Source of the DNA: Liopterus haemorrhoidalis | Lineage: Eukaryota > Arthropoda > Insecta > Coleoptera > Dytiscidae | Length of the DNA stretch: 64,000 nucleotides | Direction: 5' to 3' | Assembly (NCBI GenBank): GCA_963971575.1 | Contig: OZ020611.1 | Span: 201,734,419-201,798,418 of the forward strand | Shown here: positions 1-10,553 of the stretch, piece by piece | Layout: every line of letters begins with the position of its first letter | How positions within the stretch are numbered: the first letter of the stretch is position 1 | Notes under the pieces: model-generated | Told to the model about the DNA's origin: nothing | What the model saw: only the letters and a program-made list of their open reading frames with translations | Database searches by the model: none | Translations under genes and position numbers: made by a program

Positions 1-462
1 TCCTACATATTTGAGCCATTTACGATTTTGACCGAACACTCCCGATCTCAATATAATTGTACAACCAACTATTGAAGGGAAATTCCCGTGTTTTCACTGA
101 CGGTTTAATAGATATTCCAATGGTCCAATATAATTAAAAACAAAATTATTAATTTCTCGTTTCTAATGGGACTTTTTTGAGATTTTCGATTTTTCTAGTT
201 ATGATGAAGGCATTTTCTACCTGTATGCCGAATTTCAACTTGGTACCATATCTGAAAAATCTGGGTTAGAATTTCCGGACATATCCACAAATATTCTCTT
301 TTATATATAAAGATAATATTTATAAATTAGAATAATTAAAACAATAAATGGTAGAAAAATTGTTGTACCTTACAATCAGCTGATCGTTCGGTAGACATCT
401 TGATGCCGTTCTGAAATTTTCAATTGACACTAAGAATTTACATTTTTAAATGAAATTTACTA
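1..462. other. No feature recognised
   Basis: AT-rich sequence with no open frame, terminal repeat or RNA-like structure that I can support. Confidence 0.5.
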
Positions 463-880
463 CTCGCTCCGTTCCAAAATAAGTGTCCGATTTAGGAATT
501 TTATTTGTTCCAAAATAAGTGTCCAATTTCATAAAAAATTTGCAAAAGGATATATAATGTATATTTTCACAACTAAACTAAATGTAAGGATGTTTGTAAT
601 CGTTGCCTCCTCTATGAAGCATAGTCAATTCCATACACTTCTGCAGTATAATGAAACAATTGTCTAGTTTTTCCGCGGTTATTTCATCCTATGTTTTATG
701 CACGGCCGCAATGATTTTATCAATACTGGACGGGGATTCTTTATGTTGTAATGATTGAATGACGTTAAAGAAACCCAAATCGAGGACTTTAAATAAATAA
801 CTACTGATACATTTAATTTCATTATTTCAATAATCCATTAAAAAAACTAAAACCGGACACTTATTTTGGAACGGTGGGAG
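463..880. mobile_element. MITE, deletion derivative of a plant-type mariner-like element
   Basis: Both ends carry the inverted sequence CCGTTCCAAAATAAGTGTCC, and TA dinucleotides flank the element at 461-462 and 881-882, as expected of the IS630/Tc1/mariner superfamily. The left terminal sequence is partly duplicated just inside (about 509-530). The terminal sequence resembles plant Stowaway/mariner ends. The interior holds an antisense transposase C-terminal relic (560-798), which supports the assignment. Confidence 0.8.
560..798 (-). pseudogene. Relic C-terminus of plant-type mariner (DD39D-like) transposase
   Basis: Read on the minus strand from about 798, the translation contains LDLGFFNVIQSLQ, then a stretch ending ITAEKLDNCFIILQKCMELT, then GGNDYK. 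From memory this order matches the C-terminal end of plant and protist mariner-like transposases (LDLGFFNAIQSLQ ... GGN.YK), where the first D is the third catalytic acidic residue. One in-frame TAG interrupts it (HKT*DEI), and the N-terminal two thirds of the protein are absent. It lies wholly inside the TA-flanked MITE at 463-880. It is non-functional. The family call is recall-based; the reading frame and the stop are seen directly. Confidence 0.7.
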
Positions 881-882
881 TA

Positions 883-1659
883 TTTTTTTAATGACAAAAC
901 TATATAATTGTAGATAAATATTGTATTTGACTTGCATAGAATGGCTATATTACACTCGGATGATTTCAACACTCGCCTAGGGCTCGAGTAGTAAACTGCA
1001 TCCTTGTGCAATATAGCCTCCGTTATATGCTTGTTAAATATAATACTGTTTTGGCATTTTTGCACATAATTTTTCGAAAGTTATGTTTTTTGTTATGTTT
1101 TTGTTTTGTTCAATATATTTCCGAAAAGCGAGATTTTTTCGCCCTTAATTCACTTAATGTCTTTTCACTTAATTAAATACCTGCGAACCCTAAAATATGT
1201 GAAATTTCACACTTCAAATTTTTTTTTTGTAAAGGAGCTTTTTAATTGTGTTTATTAATTAATTTATTTTTTTTTTAATTCATTGGCAAAATCGTGCTCA
1301 GGTACTAAAATACCTTGGTCTGGAATTTGTATCTGTTTTATTGGAGAAAATGTTGAGTTCTGAAATGTAACAGGACGTTAAGCATATGTCAATCAAAACA
1401 AATATTTGTGTTATGAAACCATGTATGAAGTTACATTATTTGCTTACATAACTTCTGAAGTTTGAGTTTGCATGAACTGCTTGCAACTTCCAAAGTATCT
1501 AATTATAACAGCAAACACTTTAAAGATTTACTTGCTGTACTTGTTACCAAATACAGAATCAAACTGCAAGTGACAATTTGTAATTATTACTGTTTGTATC
1601 AATACTGTGTAACATATTGATATTGCAGTTAGTGTGCAGTAGATACGTACTGCAAATAA
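883..1659. other. AT-rich sequence with one family A end
   Basis: No gene is seen. At about 1165-1215 the sequence AAATACCTGCGAACCCTAAA followed by a TTTCACACTTC motif matches the right terminus of the family A repeat found elsewhere in the window. The rest is uninformative AT-rich DNA. Confidence 0.45.
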
Positions 1660-1745
1660 GAGACAATTTACATCCGTGCTTGGATCGGGATTGAACTCGG
1701 GACGTTTGCAAATTATTACCATCTACAGTGCTTCAATCCACGTTA
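1660..1745 (-). mobile_element. tRNA-like SINE head, degenerate
   Basis: On the minus strand a B-box-like GAGTTCAATCCCGATCC (consensus GGTTCGANTCC) lies about 50 bp after an A-box-like GTGGATTGAAGCACTG. The spacing suits a tRNA-derived RNA polymerase III promoter. No poly(A) tail or target duplication could be defined, so this may be an old SINE fragment. Confidence 0.4.
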
Positions 1746-1914
1746 TTATAACTGTATTTCAAACAGAATTGAGAATATGTACAGCAGCTTAGCTAGCGGT
1801 GCGTCAGCCTTATTGCAAAATCTGTAATCGCCCCTGTTGCAAGATCTATTATCGACTCTCAAGAAAATTTGTAAAAGAAAATCGCCTTTTTCGGGTTCTT
1901 TTCTGGTGTGATTG

Positions 1915-2135
1915 CTAGAGCCCTGCATATCCGCAGCATCCGCTAATTTTCTGCGGATATTATTTAAACTATGCGGATACAGAGAAAGATTTGGTTACAG
2001 ACGAATATTAAATAAAAGCCAGACGATTACGTGACACTAATTTTAATATTCACTACCAAACACAAAATCACGCAAGAGGGACAGGAGTTTCTTGATATCC
2101 GTAATACACGCAATACACCAGTCGCAATACACCAG
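1915..2135. other. GCGGAT-rich hAT-like end, uncertain
   Basis: Starting with TAGAGCCCTGCATATCCGC, the stretch repeats GCGGAT/ATCCGC motifs. Similar GCGGATGT motifs occur at about 3480-3560. This could be the subterminal repeats of an old hAT element split by the sequence between, but no matching right terminus or 8-bp duplication was found. Confidence 0.25.
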
Positions 2136-3238
2136 TGTAACGTATCTTCGTCAGACCCTAACGTATAATTAATAAATTAACAGGTAGTTATTTCACAAAT
2201 GTTATGCAGAAAATCCCTGTAAAGCGGTACAAATGACAAATGAAATGTCCTAAACTAGATTTTATAAGTATCGTAATAGTAAGCGATTATCATGGCAAGA
2301 GACCAATGAAGTCGAATTCAAGAAAGAACGTATCAAACTGATAAGCGCTTAATGTGACTTCCGTACACGATTACCTCTCGGAGAAAAGACTCCGACACAA
2401 TTTATAAAATACAGAATTTCGAATAAATACCTGTGCTACTTGTAATAGAAAGAATAATATAATAGTCATACAAAAGGTAGATACGTGATTTTGTGCATAT
2501 AGCTATTTAGTCCTAGTAGTAAGGTTATGGACTGATGATAACATAGTCTGTAGGATCTTAGCCTTTGCAGAGAAACTGTCGAAGTCGAAACCTCCAATAA
2601 TCGGTTCCCCGAGTCTTCTGCTACTTCTCGCGATCCAAGATCCTGCTAGCATCCTCAGAGTTTTTCAGACACAAAACAAAACCAGCATGACAAAAGGCCA
2701 GCATAAAAAGTCCAGAGAAAGAAGAGGGGGATACAAAATAAATATACATCGACATAACACCATAAAGACGCTTATACGTTATTATTTACAATATTCAATG
2801 AGATTTTCCCTTGCTCAAAACCGCTTGGTTTGGCTAAACGATTTCCACTTCCATTAAAACGACAGTCTCAGGATATTGAGACACAAATGTTGGATAGACA
2901 CAGCGAGTAGACACGTTATAAAACGTAATTCCTCTCAAAATTCACCAAATTCTTCACCTAAACTCCAAAAATTTAGCAATGAAATTCTTACCGTCTCACT
3001 GTATTTAAAGCTTATCGTCTCACTGTGATTAAAGCTCACCATCTTACCCTCGCGACCAAACAAAACTTGCTTCTCAACGCTCGATTCGGTAGTTTTTGCC
3101 TCAACTCGGCGGAAACGCGAATTACTATTCATATTCAAAATATCGCGCTGTGCTATCTACCGCTAATCACTTAATATATTTTCTTTACGCAGCCACTTAT
3201 TTGCTACGTATTTGACCGAAGCGATAATCGGGATTACA
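2136..3238 (-). repeat. Candidate partial or solo LTR
   Basis: On the minus strand the sequence begins TGTAATCCCG directly after a purine run GTGGGAGGGAATTCT (3239-3255) that could be a polypurine tract, and it ends CGTTACA at 2136. Short TGTAA/TTACA inverted ends are typical of LTRs. No second LTR or coding internal region is present and no target duplication could be tested, so this is tentative. Confidence 0.25.
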
Positions 3239-4727
3239 AGAATTCCCTCCCACTTGCGCCAGTTTGACTCAAGTTAAACTAATCGTGCTGTACCTGTTTA
3301 TATGGAGATAAAACGATCGGTCGAAACTTCATATTGACCACATGACTTTAATATCTATGGGCGGAGATTTAGAAACAGAAAACTTGGCTTCTCTTCTCTT
3401 ATATCCCTATCTAGGTATTAGGAACCTATTAATTATTTATTTTTAAAATTATGTTGATCCAAATATTAAAAGCGCGGACATGAATCGGATGCGATTTTCA
3501 TATATGCGGATGTGGGAATTACTTGTTATAAAAGTTGTAGATGCGGTTATCGCATATTCCAACGTTGGAAGTTTCCTTTGACGCTGAACGAAAACAGCGA
3601 CCATCTAAATATCCGCTCTGATTCTACGTTGTAGGCTCATGACTAAAGAGCAGTTTCCATATCTATCTTTCACATTTGGCATCAAATCTTCACGCGCCCT
3701 GCGTTGGAAAGAAACGGCAAAAATCATTCGGCAAAGCCCTATAAAGAACATTCACAATTTATATTCATGCTTCAGCTGGGTTCGAATCCTTTGGAAAGAA
3801 AATGTAAGAAGATGTTAAAATTAAATAAAATGTATATATATATATATAATCTTTACGGAATACCATTACATTTATTTTGTTTATGATATTTAATTTATTA
3901 TAAATACATATATTCGCGAAACTAACGATTCAAATAAAGATTCAAAACACTAAATAACAAAGATTCAAAATTCTTTACTAGTCAAATCAGAAGTTTCATA
4001 CTGTGATCCTGTAAGAGGTGCTGGAAGTAGATTACTGTAAGCCGTAAACAATCCAGTTAAAGTAACTAAATAGTTGATCAACAGTGTAAATCTGAGTTGT
4101 CAGGTACATTGGGTCACAACAATTACAAAGTCAAACACAGCTACATGCGATGATTGGTTGACCAAACAAAGTCAGTATTTAGCGGACGTGCTGCTCCTCA
4201 GAGAAACATAAAGCTAGATAATCCACACTGCTACGCTACACTCAACTATATTATAATGGAATTTATAAACTACATTTTGGATATTAATTTTGGAGAGCGT
4301 AATTCTTTATTGTCTTGTGCCTAAAATTATTCAAGCATGGCTTTCCAAATAATGTAATGTTTATATCAATTAATTACATTCTAATTATCCTTTCAGTTAT
4401 GACGATAAAACAGGAAAATGTGTCAAATTTGATAATTTTAATAAATAATTGAATTTTTTTGCAAAGAAGAAACTGCAGGACTCTTCAAACAACAGTTTAT
4501 ATAAAACCGATTATTATTATTCATTTTTTTTTCTTCTATTATTTCTTAACGTCATCAGGTTAAAAACAATGCAGCACCCTTACATAAATATTCACTGGCC
4601 GTCACTGGTACCTTTGCATATTTTGTCAGCCCTGTCCAATTCTGGATATCATTCGATCGACGTGATACAACCGAGGGCACAGAAAGATTGTATTTGTTCG
4701 ATTGAACTGTCCGGATTGTTCTTTGTC
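3239..4727. other. No feature recognised
   Basis: AT-rich sequence. GCGGAT motifs at about 3480-3560 and a short TATATA run at about 3833 are the only structure. Short open frames here show no recognisable protein. Confidence 0.45.
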
Positions 4728-6010
4728 AAGTGACATTTCGTCGGTGATGTGACAATACCTCCTATCTACATAAATAGAAATTTTACAGGAGAGGTAAAAA
4801 ACTGCTTTATGTCAGCCGTTTTTGCATGGTTTAACATTTGAGGTATTGCTTTGTACGGAATTTAGACTGAATATTTTTCCTGTTTAAGAATCATTGTGTC
4901 CTACTATAATAGCCCTTAATATACCACTTCAAAATTTAGAGAAAATCACGTATAACAACCTACCGCCATGGATAATAATACTACTAAATATAAAATTGAT
5001 CTAACGAGACATAAAAAAAAAAAAAAATAACACCTACAGAGAAATTCCAGGAAGAACGAAGAAAAATTAAAAGAAAACAACCAGGGAATACAAAGATCAT
5101 ATACACTCATGGCTCAAGAAAAGAAGACCAGGTTACAATAGGGTTCAAAATACACGACAACAAAAGGAGCTACAGCCTGCCCTCAACAGTCTCAGTAACG
5201 ATCGCAGAAATCGCAAGCATCCACCAAGCTATTATAGATGTTTTCAGATACAAAGAGTGGACAAACTATATTATCTGTACCGATTCGCTGGGTGCAATCA
5301 AGGAAATAACAAACCCCAACACAAAAGGAAAAAACACGCAATAAATTCAACACCTTATACACGACACTATAATACACGATAAACACAACATAAAACACTT
5401 ATGGGTCCCAAGTCATAAGGGCATCGAAGGCAACGAAAACATACATAACTTCATTAACAATACCACACCGACACATTCACTAAATCTATTTACCCCAATT
5501 GAAGACATCCAAATTATCATATCACAGCACTCACAAAAAATACAACAAGCCAAATGTAGAATAAAAAATAACAAATTAAGATTCATCAAACCTAATATAC
5601 AAGTCTGGAATCTAAACACGGATAGAAGAACGCAAACCATCCTCACAAGGTTACGAATAGGGCCACCACAGCTAACACGTAACATAATAAAATTCCTCAA
5701 AGATGCCCAACTAGTCAGCAACATTTAAACCTAAAACAACATCACTTATAATTTATAACAAACATTTTGTAACAAATATTTATAAACACAACATGTAACT
5801 AATGACATGTAATTATAAAAAAATTATTGTAAACTTATACCGACGCTAAGAACCATGTAGTTGAAGCGTCGTTAAATAAAACTTATGGGAAAAAAAGAAG
5901 TATTGTCACAACAAGTGCACTGATACGTGGGTTACAATGTAACCAAGAATTACTTTTCGCTAAAAATTATAGATAGGAAGTACTGTCACGTCACCGACGA
6001 TTTGTCATTA
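4728..6010. repeat. Inverted-repeat block around a LINE fragment
   Basis: The left arm (about 4728-4767) and right arm (about 5973-6010) are inverted copies of about 40 bp sharing TCGTCGGTGA and a TGTGACAATACCTCCTATC-like part. Between them lies a dead LINE RNase H fragment with its own 3' end. I interpret this as a foldback-type or MITE-like element into which the LINE inserted. TGTCAC/GTGACA motifs are unusually frequent in and just after the block. Confidence 0.5.
5096..5728 (+). pseudogene. LINE (I/R1-like) RNase H and C-terminal region, inactive
   Basis: The frame reads like the RNase H domain and tail of a non-LTR retrotransposon ORF2: IYTHGSRKED, then TIAEIASIHQA, IICTDSLGAIKE, WVPSHKGIEGNENIHN, and later TILTRLRIGPPQLTRN. 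In active enzymes the first motif is TDGS, so the first catalytic Asp is His here. The last catalytic Asp, normally in GNE.AD, is also missing. A TAA at 5341-5343 breaks the frame and TAA at 5726-5728 ends it. A 3' UTR follows with a GACGCT...AGCGTC hairpin (about 5842-5872) and AATAAAA near 5875-5881, ending in an A-run at about 5896. The element is 5'-truncated; a poly(A) run at about 5011-5026 lies near the upstream boundary. Confidence 0.75.
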
Positions 6011-6879
6011 GCATCAGTCTCATACATTACCATAAGGAGGTATTTGCTCTTTTGGGAACATAATTTTAGGAAATAATAATAAAATACATGTAAATCCTTT
6101 AAAATTTAATATCAAAACTTATTTGATATACACCACTGGTAGTTTCTATTGTTTTATTCAAGTTGTTTCACACATTTTGTCTTTGTTTCTTGTCCAAGCT
6201 ATTGTTTTATTTTTCAAGTTGCACACATTTATACCACAATTCTGTTGTCGTAAAATGCATTAATATGAATTGTTTGGACGTAGTGTTTCGCATTGTTTTA
6301 CGAAATACAATTATAATTCACTGTCGTGAATGTGGTTGTAGACTAATTTTTACAAAATTGTAACGGGAGTTGTAAATTAAAATATGGTAATTATTTACAA
6401 AAGTTTACAAACTCTATAAATTTATAAGTTGTATGTATTAAAAGTTTAAGTAGGAAACATATTGTCACAGTTTTTAAAAATTCAAGCCGTTGTCACATCA
6501 TTGCTTTTTAATCTTGGGCTTCACATGGTTTTAAGAAAAGCTCTAGCACAAACTGTGACCTGTAGATCGAAACAAATATGAGGCGGTAATATTCAAAACT
6601 TGATTTGTCACATAAAATTTAAAATTGAGATATTGGTATGAGTGTCTCCCTCTTTATTAAATGTATTAAATAATATCTGTTTTATACATCTAAAAACGTA
6701 GGCAAGAAAAAATTTTAATAATAGTAAATAAAATAAAAGAGACTAATGTTATTTTATTTTTTTGTTGAACTTATAAAATGGCACAAATAAAATTGGTCTA
6801 CGATCTTGCATCTATAAAAGTTCTTCAATAAGAGGTTTTATGTGATTATTTGGAAAATTAAAGTTGTGATATGCATATT
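6011..6879. other. No gene; TGTCAC-rich AT sequence
   Basis: No coding or terminal-repeat structure is seen. TGTCAC occurs at about 6464, 6491 and 6609, continuing the enrichment noted in the preceding inverted-repeat block. Confidence 0.4.
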
Positions 6880-8100
6880 ATAAAAGTTGATGTGAAGTGG
6901 GAATTTTCACACATTTCAGGGTTTTGTAGGTATATAATAATTGTAAGAAACCAACATAATACTGGATGTCTAGGAACATATATTGGTCTATAATCACATC
7001 AAAATCAAAAGTTTTTAGATAATCACTTTTATTTGTTATTTGAGAACTAAGAGGTTCCATTTAATTTTTGTAAACAAAATTTAAATAATTTGCCAAAAAT
7101 CCCAGCATTTTTTCTGCATTTGATCCGTATTCAAGTCTTCAGTAGATTAATGAGAAATACATATATTGATAAATGTCTTATTTTTTTCAGTTTCTTTTAT
7201 AAGTATTTCATTACTATAAATGATATATTCCTCTTCGATACATTAAAAACAAAAATCTAAAGTCATTCAAACAATAGGCATTCAATACAGCGTGTAACAG
7301 TATAATAAAATAACTGAACACTCTAACACTACAACTATACATTGAGTGTGGTGTGGTTAAAAAAATAATATTTTATGTTTTTTACATTTTTAATTTCAAA
7401 AAAGACACGCACTATCTTAGCTATAGATACAGAAAAAATTATAACAATATTAGCCATGAATTAAAAAAATAATTAATTTTGTCAAAAATAGAAAAACAGC
7501 AATATATTTCAAAAACACAATCTGTTCTAAAGTTCCTCTCGTACGTTTCCGGCTCAAATCAATGTACATTACCTATAATTTTTTCAGATTTTTAGCTTAA
7601 CTCCTTTGGGTAAAAGGGGGCGGGACAAGGACAGTTTTAACAGTTTTAACACATTTTTGGTTAAAATCGTATTAAAAGAAACGAATTTCAAAAAAACTAC
7701 TTATCGTTGCTTAAGTTACATCTTAAGAGCTTTCATTTGATACCACACTATAAATTTTAAAAAAATATTTTTTTTTTTATCAATGACACATAAAAAATTT
7801 AATTTTAGATCAATCCCTCTGGAAGATAGGGTTGGGAACAAAAGTTTTTTGTCACATTTTTAGTGAAAATCTCATAAATAATATAGATTTTTCAAAAATA
7901 AAAATGTGCATGTTGATCCTCGCATTAAGATGTTTCATTTGATATGCCACTACAAATTAAAAAAAAAAAACTTATTTTTTTTATTAAATACATATATGTC
8001 CATATTTATCTCCAGATGTGTTTTTTTGAATCTTCAGTATTTTTCATATATGTGGGTCAAAGAGTTGTAAATTTAAGTCAAAAAGGTTAAAGCGTGCCAA
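6880..8100 (-). mobile_element. Family A TIR repeat, copy in minus orientation
   Basis: The terminus CAGGGTTTTGTAGGTAT lies at about 6917-6933. The interior contains two modules, each with a variant of GGTATCAAATGAAA (about 7735-7750 and 7925-7940), a TTTTTGTC..CACCC tract and a CGTACGAGAGGAA tract (about 7535-7550). The same modules recur at 17945-20215, 36866-37800, 50061-50446, 58105-58660 and 62140-62935. No coding potential is visible. Complete copies elsewhere have AGGGTTTTGTAGGTAT as terminal inverted repeats, so I treat it as a non-autonomous DNA element. Confidence 0.6.
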
Positions 8101-8404
8101 ATTTCAACATTCTACGTTTGGCTAAAATTTCGATTTCGTTTAAAAATACAGTATTGTTGTCAATATATGTTTTAAACAATTTGTTATACTGTCCTTTAAG
8201 TGTCTTATCTATTTCATATTGCTTATAGCATATATTCTATATTGCATATAGAAAAAGTAGTATTGAAACGGTTAAAACCAGTTTATTTATCGGAGTATGC
8301 ATTGTCATATTCACTCACTTTCTCCCAACTAGAAAACAATCGGTAAACAAATTAGCAAGGCCTGCGAAAACAAAAAAAAAAAAAAAATGGAAAAACTGTT
8401 CTAC

Positions 8405-8663
8405 ACTACCAAGATGCGGAAATTTGATGGGCCGTATAATGAAAAGAAAGAAGTATGAGCTACAGCAATTTATTGCTCGGAAAAATATCCCAGGCGAGAG
8501 AAACGTCGGTTATAAAAGAACTTCTTGAGTGAAGAACCTCCACAAGTGATTCGGGTGCAAACCTATAGATTTATTCCGAGCTGCTGTTACAAAAGACAGT
8601 TATCATAACTGTCAATCTTTGAAAAAGCGCAAGGAAGGAAAAGAACTACTAATATCAAAGTAA
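8405..8663 (+). pseudogene. LINE ORF2 C-terminal relic
   Basis: The frame gives MKRKKYELQQFIARKNIPG, ERNVGYKRTS*VKNLHK*FG, CKPIDLFRAA, matching the recalled C-terminal pattern of many animal non-LTR ORF2 proteins (KYELL.LI..GKI.GKR..GR...SWLKNLR.W.G...ELFR.A). Both internal stops are TGA at places where the family has Trp (SW and RW), that is TGG to TGA. Nothing upstream of this tail remains. It is non-functional and the clade is not determined. Confidence 0.65.
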
Positions 8664-9371
8664 TCAGTATCATAAACGAATAACGAAATTATTGGGAAAC
8701 TTACAGATTTATAAATTCTTGTAGATATTTTTCTATATATCTTGCAGAGAAAACCATTGTACGCTATAGTTATTTATAACTTATATTTTTTGTTCTCTTT
8801 CATTTTATTAATACGTCGGTAGGGTAGTAAATTAAATTACTAGAGCCATACTTTTAATTTTACCATCCATTCTTTCTTGTAATTTACTTTTTAAGGTGGT
8901 CTTGATAAATGTTGTGAATCCATTTAGTACCCAAAAAAGGACGCAATAAAATATCTCCGTAGTTCTTAATGCAGAAATAATTTATGTTTGTTACGACCTG
9001 GCAGAGTTCAAGTACTCAGATGTGAACTTGCTCTTTTTATCGCTCCACCAATTTCATTCAGTGTAACACCAAATGTCACTGAAGAAATGTGGATGAGAAC
9101 ACGAGTTTACTATATGTTTTTATATCCCTAGCTCCAGACATGCATATGGAAATTATATTATAGTCACGGGAAGTTTGTTGCATATTAGAACAGTTTTTCA
9201 ACAAATGACCAGTTTTTTAAGTATGCACCCAGCATGCACAAAACAACCTGTTTTGTTCTCGTAATAACAATAGAAATATATAATTGCGAGAATATAATCG
9301 ATGCAAGTTGGAAACGTCACTGGATGATCACGTTATTACAGCCATATTTCGAAAAACACTTTTTGAAAGAT
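8664..9371. other. No feature recognised
   Basis: AT-rich sequence without supported genes or repeats. Confidence 0.45.
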
Positions 9372-9374
9372 TAA

Positions 9375-9803
9375 GGTCCGTTCTTTCCACCTTCGGAAAA
9401 ATTTCTGGGTAACTATCTGATAGATAAAGTTATCTGATACTTTATCTGTTGAATAAATGTTATCCCGTCTTTCAATTCAAATTTATCTATCAGATAGTTA
9501 TCCGACGGATAATGAGTTTGACATATTGAATCCTCAGATTGGTTGGTAACATTGAATGTGTAACTGAAATAGGCGTTAAGAAACATTTTTTTTTTTGTTT
9601 TGCAATTTATTGTTACGAGAAATCAGTTAATTTTAACTGTTTGACAGTGACTGCACTTATATGTTACCGAATAACTTGTCTGCCAGATAGAGCATAGTTT
9701 ATTCGTAGGAACAACTTTATCTGAAGGTGGATAGACGCTGTATTGTTTTTGTCCGTCAGATAACGTTACCAGCCACTTTATCTGAAGGTGGAAAGACCGG
9801 GCC
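9375..9803. mobile_element. Tourist/Harbinger-like MITE
   Basis: The left end GGTCCGTTCTTTCCACCTTC and the right end (inverted GGCCCGGTCTTTCCACCTTC) are close inverted repeats. A TAA trinucleotide flanks each side (9372-9374 and 9804-9806), the 3-bp TWA target duplication of PIF/Harbinger elements. Inside are several copies of TATCTGATAGATAA-like and TTTATCTGAAGGTGG motifs, typical of subterminal binding-site repeats. It has no coding capacity. Confidence 0.75.
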
Positions 9804-9904
9804 TAAGACAATTTGAAACATATTCAGATATGTTTTAAAATTATTTGTGTTAATTTAATGAACAATATTTTGAAATATGGACTCCCACTTTGTAAGTAAC
9901 ATAA

Positions 9905-10320
9905 GATTATTTTCTCGGTCTCACGGTTCTGACGGTCTCATCACGGCTAACACGGCAGTGATCGTCACGCCACGAGCCAAATCGCCGCGCGTTCCTGCAA
10001 CCGCCGTTGTTTTTTGTTCCTACTACTGGTACTTGTTTCTAAGGGATTACAAATCTGTTAATGTTATTATAATTAACTTACATTAATATTTGTTTTGTAG
10101 TTTTTTAGAGTTAGTAATAAAATATATTGAACATTGTATTCTTCTTCGAAATGTATAATTTATAATTAAAATTTCTGTTTTTAATTTAGTTGAATGTTTG
10201 CATATGGTAGGAACAAACATACACCGCGATCACTTGAACGCGCGGTGAGTAGACTCGGCGGCGAGATAGCCCAGCGGCGAAACTGCCGTGGTGATTTTAT
10301 CCTAGACCAAGAATAACGCT
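9905..10320. repeat. GC-rich degenerate foldback element
   Basis: Two GC-rich blocks, about 9905-10030 and 10205-10320, are imperfect inverted copies sharing CACGGCAGT, CGCCGCGCG/CGCGCGG and TTTGTTCCTAC, around an AT-rich centre. The contrast with the AT-rich surroundings and the symmetry suggest a MITE-like element. Exact ends and a target duplication were not resolved. Confidence 0.4.
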
Positions 10321-10553
10321 ACGTTGTATCCTATACAAGGATAAAATATAAAATAATTAAAATATAGTTTGTGAAAGTCTGCAAACCTATCACTTCTAGG
10401 TGGAACAAATAGCTTCTAAAAGCGCTGCCATATGTTCTTGTTCTTAGCAAAGAACATTACTTCTAGCCATAACTTGCTAGCTTGCTCAGCCTACTTCAAG
10501 ACTTATCTACAATCGATCTCATCCTCGACTGCATTGCGGATTCCAGTCAAGGG

